Part shown: positions 1 through 6,446 of the stretch, in pieces
How the letters are laid out: the number at the start of each line of letters is the position of its first letter
Numbering within the stretch: position 1 is the first letter of the stretch
NCBI GenBank assembly: GCA_937915045.1
Contig: CALDNM010000186.1
Coordinates: forward strand, 1-7,206
Source of the DNA: an uncultured Clostridia bacterium
GTDB lineage: Bacteria > Bacillota > Clostridia > Peptostreptococcales > Anaerovoracaceae
DNA: 7,206 nucleotides
Direction: 5' to 3'
Notes under the pieces: generated by a model
The model's database searches: none
The model's input: only the letters and a program-made list of their open reading frames with translations
Told to the model about the DNA's origin: nothing
Position numbers and translations under genes: made by a program

Positions 1-360
1 CGGATTATTTTTGAGACTTTCAAGAAGATAACTCTTGTCGCCCCATCTCTTTTTCAGGATATTCATCGCTTCCGCTTTTGATCTGTATGTCACGCTGCTT
101 ACATTGTCCCATTTTGATACCTGATCCTTGGTTTTCATTATCGATGAGACTTTGACAGTATCGTTCATAAATACTTCTATCGAATCATAATCGTTCTTCA
201 CAGACTCTGCCGCTGTATTCACATTTATTATTATTATGAAAAACAGACCTAGTATCAGCAGCATCGCGGTGATAGCGAATGCCGACGCCAAAGTCATAGC
301 TTTATTTCTTCCTATCTGCTTGAAGGCCTGTCCGACCGTATAATTGATCCGTCTGAACAT
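1..360 (-). CDS. ftsX: Cell division protein FtsX, N-terminal part (truncated by window edge)
   Basis: This is the membrane subunit of the FtsEX ABC-type complex, which transmits ATP hydrolysis by FtsE to peptidoglycan hydrolases outside the membrane. The 120 visible codons begin MFRRINYTVGQAF and show a short basic cytoplasmic N-terminus, one hydrophobic segment at about residues 24-46 rich in Ile/Leu, then the start of the extracellular loop. Residues 105-120 carry the WGD...LLESLKNNP stretch typical of FtsX. The rest of the protein, including the later membrane segments, lies beyond the left edge. The ATG overlaps the ftsE stop by one base (TGATG), so translation is probably coupled; a weak GGCGG lies a few bases upstream inside the ftsE 3' end. 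The assignment rests on this motif, the topology and the position directly after ftsE. Confidence 0.93.
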   Translation of the reverse strand, partial: MFRRINYTVGQAFKQIGRNKAMTLASAFAITAMLLILGLFFIIIINVNTAAESVKNDYDSIEVFMNDTVKVSSIMKTKDQVSKWDNVSSVTYRSKAEAMNILKKRWGDKSYLLESLKNNP

Positions 361-1442
361 CAGTCTTTACCGCCTTCTTTTTTATCTGAGCCTGAATAAG
401 CCAATTCAGCTTCTTTACGGGCTTCATCCTCTGCCTCCGCGGCTGCCGCGGCAAGCGCGTCAGCTACTTCATCATGCGTCAGATTCTTATCTCCGCGCGC
501 CACTCTCCTGGCTTTCTTTTTCTCTTTTTTTTGTTCTTCGGCCGCAAACTTCGCATCTTCCTTCGCCTTTATAGCAGCGATCCTCTGAGCTTCTTTATCC
601 TCTTTTATCCTGTCTTTTTCAAGCTGCCTGTTTTTCTTTTCGTCAGTCTTGATACGTTTCTTATCACGATGTGTTTTTTTCGCGGGCGCAGGCTTCGTAC
701 CTATCGTTCCAAGGCCTTCTTCAGGCCCGTTCTCTTCTTCGGAGGAAACGACCCGCCTCAGATTCGCGTGATAATCATACTTCCCGAATTCATCCTGTAT
801 GACCCTGCCGTTATCGATCGCGATGACTCTTTTGTTCATCCTGTCGACTATGTCTTTAGCGTGCGTCACCATCAGGATCGTAGTACCCTTCTCGTTGATC
901 CTTTCCAGAAGCTTCATGATCTCCCACGCGGTATCAGGGTCAAGATTCCCTGTAGGCTCATCAGCGATCAGTACAGTCGGTCTGTTGACTATAGCTCTCG
1001 CTATAGCTACCCTCTGCTGCTCTCCCGCTGAAAGCTCATCAGGATATCTGTCCACATAATCTCCAATGCCGACCAAACTCAGCACAGGCGGCACCTGGCG
1101 CTTTATAGTCCTCGGTGTCTGATGTGTTATCTCCATCGCGAAAGCCACATTCTCAAAAACTGTCTTGTTCGCCAGAAGACGAAAATCCTGAAAAACGATC
1201 CCTATATTTCTTCTGTGCTCAGGTATCAGGCGATTCGACATCGTTGTGACTTCGTGCCCATTTACAGTTATTCTTCCTGAATCGGCGTCGATCTCCTTCA
1301 ATATCAGTTTGATGAATGTGGATTTGCCCGCTCCGCTTGGCCCGACAAGGAACACAAATTCGCCGCTGTCGATATTTATACTGACATCGTCGAGGCCTAT
1401 ATTCCCGTCATAGCTTTTTGTCACATGGCTGAATTCTATCAT
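360..1442 (-). CDS. ftsE: Cell division ATP-binding protein FtsE with long charged C-terminal tail
   Basis: ATPase of the FtsEX complex, acting on the inner face of the membrane. In the 360-residue protein starting MIEFSHVTKSY, all ABC ATPase motifs are visible: Walker A GPSGAGKST at 34-42, Q-loop Gln85 in VFQDFRLL, signature LSAGEQQR at 137-144 (Ala where Gly is usual), Walker B VLIADEP at 157-163, NLD at 166-168 and switch His194. The ATPase core ends near residue 228, the usual full length of FtsE. About 130 more residues follow, very rich in Lys, Glu and Ala, including a run of five Ala near the end, predicted hydrophilic and partly helical or coiled coil. The frame is open upstream to another possible start at 1493, but the ATG at 1442 fits the conserved FtsE N-terminus and has GGAGG seven bases upstream. 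It is translated just before ftsX. Confidence 0.95.
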   Translation of the reverse strand: MIEFSHVTKSYDGNIGLDDVSINIDSGEFVFLVGPSGAGKSTFIKLILKEIDADSGRITVNGHEVTTMSNRLIPEHRRNIGIVFQDFRLLANKTVFENVAFAMEITHQTPRTIKRQVPPVLSLVGIGDYVDRYPDELSAGEQQRVAIARAIVNRPTVLIADEPTGNLDPDTAWEIMKLLERINEKGTTILMVTHAKDIVDRMNKRVIAIDNGRVIQDEFGKYDYHANLRRVVSSEEENGPEEGLGTIGTKPAPAKKTHRDKKRIKTDEKKNRQLEKDRIKEDKEAQRIAAIKAKEDAKFAAEEQKKEKKKARRVARGDKNLTHDEVADALAAAAAEAEDEARKEAELAYSGSDKKEGGKD

Positions 1443-1449
1443 CAGGCAC

Positions 1450-1454
1450 CCTCC
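1450..1454 (-). promoter_or_regulatory. Ribosome binding site deciding the ftsE start
   Basis: On the minus strand a GGAGG core, inside the longer purine run GGGGGAGGG, ends seven bases before the ATG at 1442. This spacing is near ideal and supports the internal ATG over the start 51 bases further upstream, which would add 17 residues absent from normal FtsE. Confidence 0.85.
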
Positions 1455-1488
1455 CCCTGAATAGACATTTTTTACCACTTCTGATTTT

Positions 1489-1517
1489 ATCATATATGAT
1501 GTATAAAAACAATAAAA
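1489..1517 (-). promoter_or_regulatory. Possible promoter for ftsEX
   Basis: On the minus strand a TATGAT -10-like hexamer (1494 down to 1489) lies in the 114-bp gap between the LTA synthase-like gene and ftsE, about 47 bases before the ftsE ATG. At 17 bp spacing the -35 position reads TTTTAT, a poor match; TTATTG at 15 bp is an alternative. The -10 is half of a perfect 12-bp palindrome, ATCATATATGAT (1489-1500), which could be chance in AT-rich DNA. Read-through from the upstream gene is equally possible. Confidence 0.3.
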
Positions 1518-1556
1518 TCAATGAGTTATGAGCACATTATGTTGTATATGTGAATT

Positions 1557-3572
1557 TCAGCTGAAGAATCCCGATATCCTGTTATCGGGATCTATAAGAT
1601 CGTTATACTGCAGAATACTGTATTTCCATACGAGTTTATAATATGGAGATGTTTTGTCATCGATGCGATAATATTTCCCGTTCGCCGCCCTGTATCCAAA
1701 CGCGTTGATAACAGGTACTTTTTCTCTGAAATCGCTCAGGAATTTCTGATATCCTGTCCGGCTCGATATCCCCGCAGTCTTTTCGACAAGATCCGAAAAA
1801 TATGACGTAGACATATCCACTCCCGACTCTTCTTTTATATCGTAATTCGCCCAGATAAAGAAAGGTGTCTTCCTGAGTTCTATGTTTTCCGCCATATCAG
1901 TATCTATCAGCTTTTTCCCGAGGATCTGATCATAGATATCCCCGCTTATAGCCGGCGGATGATCACCGAAAAATGCTATGACCGTAGGATCTTTTTTATT
2001 TTCAAAATAATCCACGAGATATTTTATGGCTTTATCGCTTTCATGAATATAGTTCAAATACTTCTCCGTGTTGTCACTGTTGATTTTTTTATCCGTGATC
2101 CTGATGCCCTGATCGAACGATCTATATGGAGAATGATTTTGTATAGTCACTTCAAAAGTAAAATAAGGCTTTGATGTCTTTTTCTTTGAAGCGGAGTATT
2201 CCTCAATGATTTTATTATACGCGGACTCGTCCGAGATCAGACTGCCGACCTTTTTCTTGTCTGCTGATGAAGTGAAATCATCCTGCGTGAGGAATTTGTC
2301 GAATCCAAGAAGAGGATATGCTTTGTCCCTTTTGTATCCGGATCCGCTGAAAGGATGTATGGCAGTAATGCCCGTATATCCCAGTTTTTTCAGACGATCC
2401 GCCATAGACGGCATGTCACTTTTTATCTCTGTCTGGTACGCTATATTGCTCTCCGGCAGAAAAGCATTGCTGCATCCTGTGAGGAACTCGAATTCCATGA
2501 TCGCTGTCCCTCCTCCGAATCCGGAGACATACATATTTCCCTTGATCGTATTATTTTTCATGCTTCTGACAAAAGGCATGACGTCTTTATTCGTCGTGAA
2601 TCCATTCCCTGCCGACTGAAGGTCGCAGAACGATTCGTTCATTATGACTATGATATTCGCTTTTTTCTTCTTTCCTGAACTTTCCGCCGTGATATCATCA
2701 CTTTTATAATCAGCCGCGATCTTCTCGGCAGCGGCCTTTGAGTATCCTTCAGGCTTCACGACTTCCGTGTCCTTCGTGCTCTCCGCCAGCGCAAACATAC
2801 TTCCGCAGCGCGCGTATGCTTTTTGCGGAAGGTATAATTCAGATGTGTAACTATCCAGTATCGGAGATGAAACATATATCCACGCGAAAAGAAAGATCGG
2901 AATGACTGACAATATCATCACCCCTGCCCTGTATCTTTTTGCAGGAGCCTTCGGACAGACAAGCCTCGACATTACTATGATCCCCGCGTAAGCAATCGAT
3001 ATGCCGGCAAATGACGAGAAAAAGAGATTTAAAGGATAGAGTCCGTCACTCACCACGTTCCCTGCCGTTCCTATGCTGAGAAAATCCTCAGCGATGAGAG
3101 CTGTATTGCGCTCATCGAGCACCAGGAACATTGCCAGACCCATACCAATATCGAAAATATACGTGATGACAGACGCCCATTTGAAGCTGCAGGACAGCAT
3201 ATATACAAAAAGCATGAACAACGCGTATATGCCGCAGTTCAGCAGCACGATATCCGGTTCTAAAGGTATATCAGTACCTAAAATACCATGCAGTATCAGT
3301 TCTACGCTAAAGTATGACAGGATCGGCGTAATGGCAAACCCTGCAGCCGAAAGCACGTGATTTGTTTTCAGTGAAAGTGTGTTTTTATGAAAAATGATGA
3401 ACGCCAGTGACATGTACAATGCTGTCACCGCGATGAGCGGCAGCGTCCCGAAAGTATCTCCGTGTTTGCTGTATATCTTCAGAACAAAAAAGAGCAGATA
3501 ATATACTGTAAGCCCTGCGAACATCAAAAATGTCCTCGTCTTATGCTCTTTCTCCGCCCATTCGATATTCAT
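1557..3572 (-). CDS. LTA synthase-like membrane phosphoglycerol transferase (sulfatase fold)
   Basis: LtaS-family enzyme of 671 residues. The family takes glycerol phosphate from phosphatidylglycerol and adds it to a polymer or acceptor outside the membrane. The N-terminal part has about seven hydrophobic segments (near 13-34, 43-62, 74-95, 107-128, 133-152, 180-205 and 217-236), rather than the five of classical LtaS. A linker follows, then the sulfatase-type domain from about 305. The expected metal and catalytic residues are present: Glu313 in MNESF, nucleophile Thr356 in GFGGGTAIMEFEFLTG, His480 in NHSPY, and Asp537-His538 in FGDH. An Ala-Leu-Ala at 261-263, some 25 residues after the last membrane segment, resembles the place where signal peptidase cuts S. 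aureus LtaS (inference). The acceptor cannot be told from sequence; it could be an LTA chain, a glycolipid or another surface glycan. The ATG at 3572 has only a weak ribosome site. It diverges from the glycerophosphotransferase-like gene. Confidence 0.9.
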   Translation of the reverse strand: MNIEWAEKEHKTRTFLMFAGLTVYYLLFFVLKIYSKHGDTFGTLPLIAVTALYMSLAFIIFHKNTLSLKTNHVLSAAGFAITPILSYFSVELILHGILGTDIPLEPDIVLLNCGIYALFMLFVYMLSCSFKWASVITYIFDIGMGLAMFLVLDERNTALIAEDFLSIGTAGNVVSDGLYPLNLFFSSFAGISIAYAGIIVMSRLVCPKAPAKRYRAGVMILSVIPIFLFAWIYVSSPILDSYTSELYLPQKAYARCGSMFALAESTKDTEVVKPEGYSKAAAEKIAADYKSDDITAESSGKKKKANIIVIMNESFCDLQSAGNGFTTNKDVMPFVRSMKNNTIKGNMYVSGFGGGTAIMEFEFLTGCSNAFLPESNIAYQTEIKSDMPSMADRLKKLGYTGITAIHPFSGSGYKRDKAYPLLGFDKFLTQDDFTSSADKKKVGSLISDESAYNKIIEEYSASKKKTSKPYFTFEVTIQNHSPYRSFDQGIRITDKKINSDNTEKYLNYIHESDKAIKYLVDYFENKKDPTVIAFFGDHPPAISGDIYDQILGKKLIDTDMAENIELRKTPFFIWANYDIKEESGVDMSTSYFSDLVEKTAGISSRTGYQKFLSDFREKVPVINAFGYRAANGKYYRIDDKTSPYYKLVWKYSILQYNDLIDPDNRISGFFS
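1568..1591 (-). repeat. Perfect 9-bp inverted repeat in the 3' end of the LTA synthase-like gene
   Basis: ATCCCGATA (1568-1576) and TATCGGGAT (1583-1591) form a perfect stem with a 6-base loop, inside the last codons of the gene (around DPDNRISGF). A 10-bp palindrome TTCAGCTGAA (1556-1565) directly follows on the minus strand and covers the stop codon. No U-tract follows, so this is not a standard intrinsic terminator; it could be a 3'-end stabilising or weak termination structure in a gene with no other visible terminator before ftsE. Confidence 0.5.
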
Positions 3573-3595
3573 ATTGCAATGTTACCATATTGAAC

Positions 3596-3624
3596 TTGAA
3601 ATTACAATTTTCTACCGCTATACT
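3596..3624 (+). promoter_or_regulatory. Sigma-A-like promoter of the glycerophosphotransferase-like gene
   Basis: TTGAAA (3596-3601) and TATACT (3619-3624) are separated by exactly 17 bp, each close to the vegetative consensus. A transcript would begin near 3631, about 40 bases before the ATG at 3670, leaving room for the ribosome site. It sits in the 97-bp gap between two divergent genes; no equally good promoter was found on the minus strand for the LTA synthase-like gene. Confidence 0.7.
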
Positions 3625-3654
3625 TTATTGAAAGGCTATATAAAACATTACAGA

Positions 3655-3660
3655 AAAGGA
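3655..3660 (+). promoter_or_regulatory. Ribosome binding site deciding the start at 3670
   Basis: AAAGGA ends nine bases before the ATG at 3670. The frame is open further upstream to an ATG at 3574, but that start lies before the likely promoter and would add 32 residues with no family counterpart, so 3670 is preferred. Confidence 0.7.
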
Positions 3661-3669
3661 CAACGAGAA

Positions 3670-4791
3670 ATGCCATCTTTTATAGAGCGGATAATACTGA
3701 AGATACTTCACTTTTTTATGAAGTTCCTGCCGATGCAGAAAAAAATAATATTTATGAGCAGCAGATCCTCCATGCCGTCCAAGGACGCGGCTATGCTGAT
3801 CTCCGAACTGCGCCGTACGCACAAAGACTATCTGGTAGGTCACCTTTGTGTACCTGCGAGCCGCAGCTTCGGCTATTTCGCGCATATGTGCACACAACTG
3901 CTCATGCTGTCGACCGCGCAGATCGTTATAACTGACTCGGTCATCTTCCCTGTCGGCATGTTCAGGCCAAGAAAGAATATGTTCATCGTACAGATCCCGC
4001 CATATACGGGCACTTTCAAGAAACATGATCTGACACTGCTGGACTGTCACGGAGGATATACCAGACATCAGGCGCGTTCTGTCCATCTCCATCGCGGTTA
4101 TGATCTCATTCTGGCAAGCGGAGAAGGCGCGGCGAAAGAAATGTCGCAGGCCTACGGATACAGTGAAAACAAGATAGCAATACATCCTCTTCCGCGCATA
4201 GAACTTTTGAAAAGAAAATCCTACGGAAAAAAGATGCGTGAACGGATATTCGCGGCATATCCGCAGCTTAGAGAAGGACGAAATATAGTATACTGCCCTA
4301 CTCTGCGAAAAGATCAAAAAGAATATTACAGGGAATCAAAGCAAATGATCGATCTTCTTCGCGCTCATAGCGATATAAATGTCATAGTCAAAAATCATCC
4401 GAGTTCAAAGATGGATGTGCTTGAGCGCGGTGTCATAACAGATCATAAATTTACGACCTTTGAAATGCTGTTTGCGGCTGATGCTGTGATCTCGGATTAT
4501 TCAGATATAATTTTTGACGCGGCAGTTCTCAGAAAGCCGATTTATCTATATGATTACGACTTAAAGGAATTCAGCGCGGCTCATCCGCTGTATAAAATAA
4601 GAGAGGACGATCTTCCCGGTCCGCTCTGCGAAACTCCTGAAGCAATAGAAAAAGCTGTCATGGAAGGCAGCTTTGATTTCAATAAACTCGATAGATTTCT
4701 CAATTATAATGTCTATACAGGCTGTGAAAAAGAGACTGAAGAACTCGCTTCTTTCATCTTTGATTCTGCAGCGAAGAAACGATCTATCTGA
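3670..4791 (+). CDS. CDP-glycerol glycerophosphotransferase family protein (TagB/TagF-like), atypical first motif
   Basis: A 373-residue protein of the family that transfers glycerol phosphate (or ribitol phosphate) from a CDP-activated donor during teichoic acid-type polymer synthesis at the inner membrane face. Recognisable blocks are: amphipathic basic N-terminus (1-25), VQI..YTGTFKK at 107-118, HRGYDLILASGEGA at 141-154, PLPRIELL at 173-180, YCPTLRKD at 208-215, VIVKNHPSS at 238-246, and ADAVISDYSDIIFDAAVLRKPIYLYDYDL at 270-298. The last block and the KxHP His243 are strong family marks. The first block is odd: where relatives read Q-x-W-H-x-x-G, this protein has Pro110-Pro111, so one of the two His normally thought catalytic is missing. 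There is no signal peptide. The length is about that of a single GT-B-like catalytic domain, without the extra N-terminal part of TagF. It may be a primase/TagB-like enzyme, one with altered chemistry, or an inactive paralogue. Its 3' end overlaps the convergent glycosyltransferase gene by 8 bp. Confidence 0.85.
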   Translation: MPSFIERIILKILHFFMKFLPMQKKIIFMSSRSSMPSKDAAMLISELRRTHKDYLVGHLCVPASRSFGYFAHMCTQLLMLSTAQIVITDSVIFPVGMFRPRKNMFIVQIPPYTGTFKKHDLTLLDCHGGYTRHQARSVHLHRGYDLILASGEGAAKEMSQAYGYSENKIAIHPLPRIELLKRKSYGKKMRERIFAAYPQLREGRNIVYCPTLRKDQKEYYRESKQMIDLLRAHSDINVIVKNHPSSKMDVLERGVITDHKFTTFEMLFAADAVISDYSDIIFDAAVLRKPIYLYDYDLKEFSAAHPLYKIREDDLPGPLCETPEAIEKAVMEGSFDFNKLDRFLNYNVYTGCEKETEELASFIFDSAAKKRSI

Positions 4792-6217
4792 TTACGATCG
4801 CCTGATCTTTGACATCGATACATTTCAGTTTTTTAGTAAGGCTGAAAGCATCGGCCCATTTGAATTTGAATCCGGCATCTCTGAGCGCGTCCGTACGTAT
4901 AAGTTTATTCCCCATACATCCTTCACATCCGCCTATGATCGTTCCATCAATATCTACCGCGGAAAGGACTGCCATATCCGCATCCTTTTCTTTCATGATC
5001 TTATACGTTTCTGAAAGTGTATTTACATCCAGCATCATATCGCAGTCGGCGTAGAGGACATATGGACTGTTCGGGAATTCTCTCGTAAGTCCAAAGGAAA
5101 TATTCGGCATCCCATCATTTTCATCATCGACCGCAAAAGCCAGCGCGCTGTCAACTACACACGCGAAGTTCGGACAGCTCTGCCCGTACAGCGATGTCAG
5201 AAGATCATTGACACATCCGGCGCTCACGCCTTCAGTCACATAGATGGTAAACAGAGGAGCTTCAGTTATCTGTTCTTTATTTCTGAAACCGTCTTCAATA
5301 TTTAGATCGAAGCATTTCGAACGAACGCGTTCTCTCTTTTCGGGATCGAGTGTCGGCATGACATATTCTATCCCGGATATCAGTTTTTCTACTGTCTCAT
5401 CGTTCAGTTTCCAGATATGGCGATAGTAATCCCTTATCAGGATCGCGTTTGTCAGTCGATATTTCATCTCATCATGGAATTCTTCAGGCCACGACGCTGT
5501 TATCGCCTCAAGGCGCTTGTAACCTTTTATAGCGTCTCTCAGTTTGACACCGCTCACCGCCTGCGTCGATGTCGGCACGAATATAGCAAGTCGCCTGCAA
5601 TATCTGTATATGACTTTATCGATAGATGTTATCCTGTCCGTATGCTGCAGAAAGGTGTAAGTGAATATAACATCTTCGAGATATCTGAAGTCTTCAAATC
5701 TGACGTTATTTTTTCTGATGATATCCATGCTGAAGAATTTGTTCCAGACTTCAAAACTGTGAGCAAGATCTTCATCCCATGGAGCTATATCTTTCTTCTT
5801 TCCGAGCTTCATTGTACGCTCGTTGACATGGATCTTGATCCCGTCGAGGCGTTCAAAAGCACCGACAGTAAGGTCGGCTCCCGCTCTCTCGGCAGCTTTA
5901 CACATCTCTTCATAAGCCCGCTTCGGCAGCACATCATCTCCGTCAAGAAATGCCGCGTATTTGCCGCGTGCAGCGTCGAGACCTGTATTCCTCGCCGCGG
6001 ACACACCCTGATGTTCCTGTTCTATACTTATGATACGGTCATCTTTGGCCGCGTATCTTTTTATTATCTTGTCGGTACCATCATCACTGCCGTCGTTTAC
6101 TATTATAGCCTCATAATTTTCAAAAGTCTGAGCAAGCAAAGAATCAAGAGTATCACTCAGATAACTCTCGTTGTTATATACCGGTATGATAACTGAAATC
6201 ATTGGTTTTTTACTCAT
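4784..6217 (-). CDS. Family-2 glycosyltransferase with a second, degenerate GT-A-like domain
   Basis: Cytoplasmic sugar-nucleotide-dependent glycosyltransferase of 477 residues, probably for a surface polysaccharide or teichoic-type polymer. The first GT-A domain is canonical: ISVIIPVYNNESYL at 7-20, NDGSDDGT at 41-48, metal-binding LDGDD at 91-95, VWNKFFSMDII at 157-167 and LEDVIF at 180-185 with the usual Glu-Asp. A mostly helical linker (about 225-315) leads to a second region, 321-477, which repeats the same pattern in weakened form: a strand and helix ending LYGQSCPNFACVVDS, YVLYADCDMML at 387-396, then GNKLIRTDALRDAGFKF and WADAF in place of LEDVIF. No membrane segment is seen. The frame stays open upstream to a TTG at 6391, but that extension would translate across a terminator hairpin; ATG 6217 is directly before the conserved GT2 N-terminus. 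No Shine-Dalgarno is visible, and the start looks leaderless. Donor and acceptor cannot be predicted. Confidence 0.88.
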   Translation of the reverse strand: MSKKPMISVIIPVYNNESYLSDTLDSLLAQTFENYEAIIVNDGSDDGTDKIIKRYAAKDDRIISIEQEHQGVSAARNTGLDAARGKYAAFLDGDDVLPKRAYEEMCKAAERAGADLTVGAFERLDGIKIHVNERTMKLGKKKDIAPWDEDLAHSFEVWNKFFSMDIIRKNNVRFEDFRYLEDVIFTYTFLQHTDRITSIDKVIYRYCRRLAIFVPTSTQAVSGVKLRDAIKGYKRLEAITASWPEEFHDEMKYRLTNAILIRDYYRHIWKLNDETVEKLISGIEYVMPTLDPEKRERVRSKCFDLNIEDGFRNKEQITEAPLFTIYVTEGVSAGCVNDLLTSLYGQSCPNFACVVDSALAFAVDDENDGMPNISFGLTREFPNSPYVLYADCDMMLDVNTLSETYKIMKEKDADMAVLSAVDIDGTIIGGCEGCMGNKLIRTDALRDAGFKFKWADAFSLTKKLKCIDVKDQAIVIR

Positions 6218-6223
6218 AGAGGC

Positions 6224-6232
6224 ATTGTAACA
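6224..6232 (-). promoter_or_regulatory. Extended -10 promoter placed for a leaderless glycosyltransferase mRNA
   Basis: On the minus strand TGT followed by TACAAT (6232 down to 6224) matches an extended -10 element. Exactly six bases separate TACAAT from the ATG at 6217, so transcription would be expected to begin at the A of the start codon. The -35 position (TTTCTT at 17 bp spacing) is poor, as is common with extended -10 promoters. The gene has no Shine-Dalgarno, which agrees with a leaderless start. This is inference from spacing only. Confidence 0.45.
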
Positions 6233-6240
6233 CGTCACGC

Positions 6241-6281
6241 AAAAAAAAGAAAACGACAGTACCGTTTCTGCCGTTTTCTTT
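6241..6281 (-). terminator. Rho-independent terminator, leftward, just upstream of the glycosyltransferase
   Basis: Arms at 6246-6259 and 6268-6281 form a 14-bp stem with an 8-base loop. Read on the minus strand the single irregular pair is a G-U wobble, and the stem runs into TTTTCTTTTTTTT (6253 down to 6241). On the plus strand the same pair is an A-C mismatch and only a short, interrupted T-run exists within the stem, so the leftward direction fits better. The element ends 24 bases before the glycosyltransferase ATG. It must end a leftward transcript starting between here and 6609, or act as an attenuator for the glycosyltransferase. Confidence 0.75.
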
Positions 6282-6346
6282 ATGAGGAGGTTTAAATCTA
6301 TAACAATGCGCAAATCTAAAAAACTACATGTTATATAACTAATCTC

Positions 6347-6364
6347 AGACCAATAAGACCAATA
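6347..6364. repeat. Perfect 9-bp tandem direct repeat, possible operator
   Basis: AGACCAATA occurs twice back to back (6347-6355 and 6356-6364). The ACCAAT core appears again in inverted orientation as ATTGGT at 6459-6464, inside the spacer of the candidate rightward promoter. This could be a binding-site series for a regulator such as the divergent CdaR-type protein, or a slip-replication product. Confidence 0.45.
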
Positions 6365-6446
6365 TCCCCCGCATATTACCAAAATATACAAAAGTACCTA
6401 TCCAAAATACGTACTACAGTATTTAATAAAAATCGCAACTTTTGCG

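Noticed and set aside
437..453. CCGCGG repeated around CTG in the ftsE tail
   Set aside because: It is explained by GC-rich alanine codons of the AAAAA run rather than by a regulatory structure.
1443..1493. Longer ftsE start at 1493
   Set aside because: The added 17 residues are not part of FtsE, and GGAGG is placed for the ATG at 1442; the extension would include the putative -10 site.
3574..3669. Longer start at 3574 for the glycerophosphotransferase-like gene
   Set aside because: It precedes the TTGAAA-17-TATACT promoter, has no ribosome site, and would nearly touch the divergent gene start.
3625..4317. 230-codon minus-strand frame opposite the glycerophosphotransferase-like gene
   Set aside because: It is antisense to a gene with clear family motifs and shows no recognisable domain of its own.
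6304..6336. Ten-codon frame on the plus strand (MRKSKKLHVI) preceded by GGAGG at 6286-6290
   Set aside because: The spacing of about 14 bases is long, the peptide is very short and shows no family resemblance; the GGAGG more likely matters as a CCTCC in the leftward RNA or is chance.
6218..6391. Upstream extension of the glycosyltransferase frame to a TTG at 6391 (58 extra residues)
   Set aside because: It crosses the 6241-6281 terminator hairpin and T-run, has no ribosome site, and precedes the standard GT2 N-terminus, so it is chance openness.
6380..6442. Twenty-codon minus-strand frame starting TTG (MRFLLNTVVRILDRYFCIFW), resembling a small hydrophobic toxin peptide
   Set aside because: It has a rare start, poor ribosome-site spacing, overlap with a hairpin and no antitoxin-like partner; the evidence is too thin to call.
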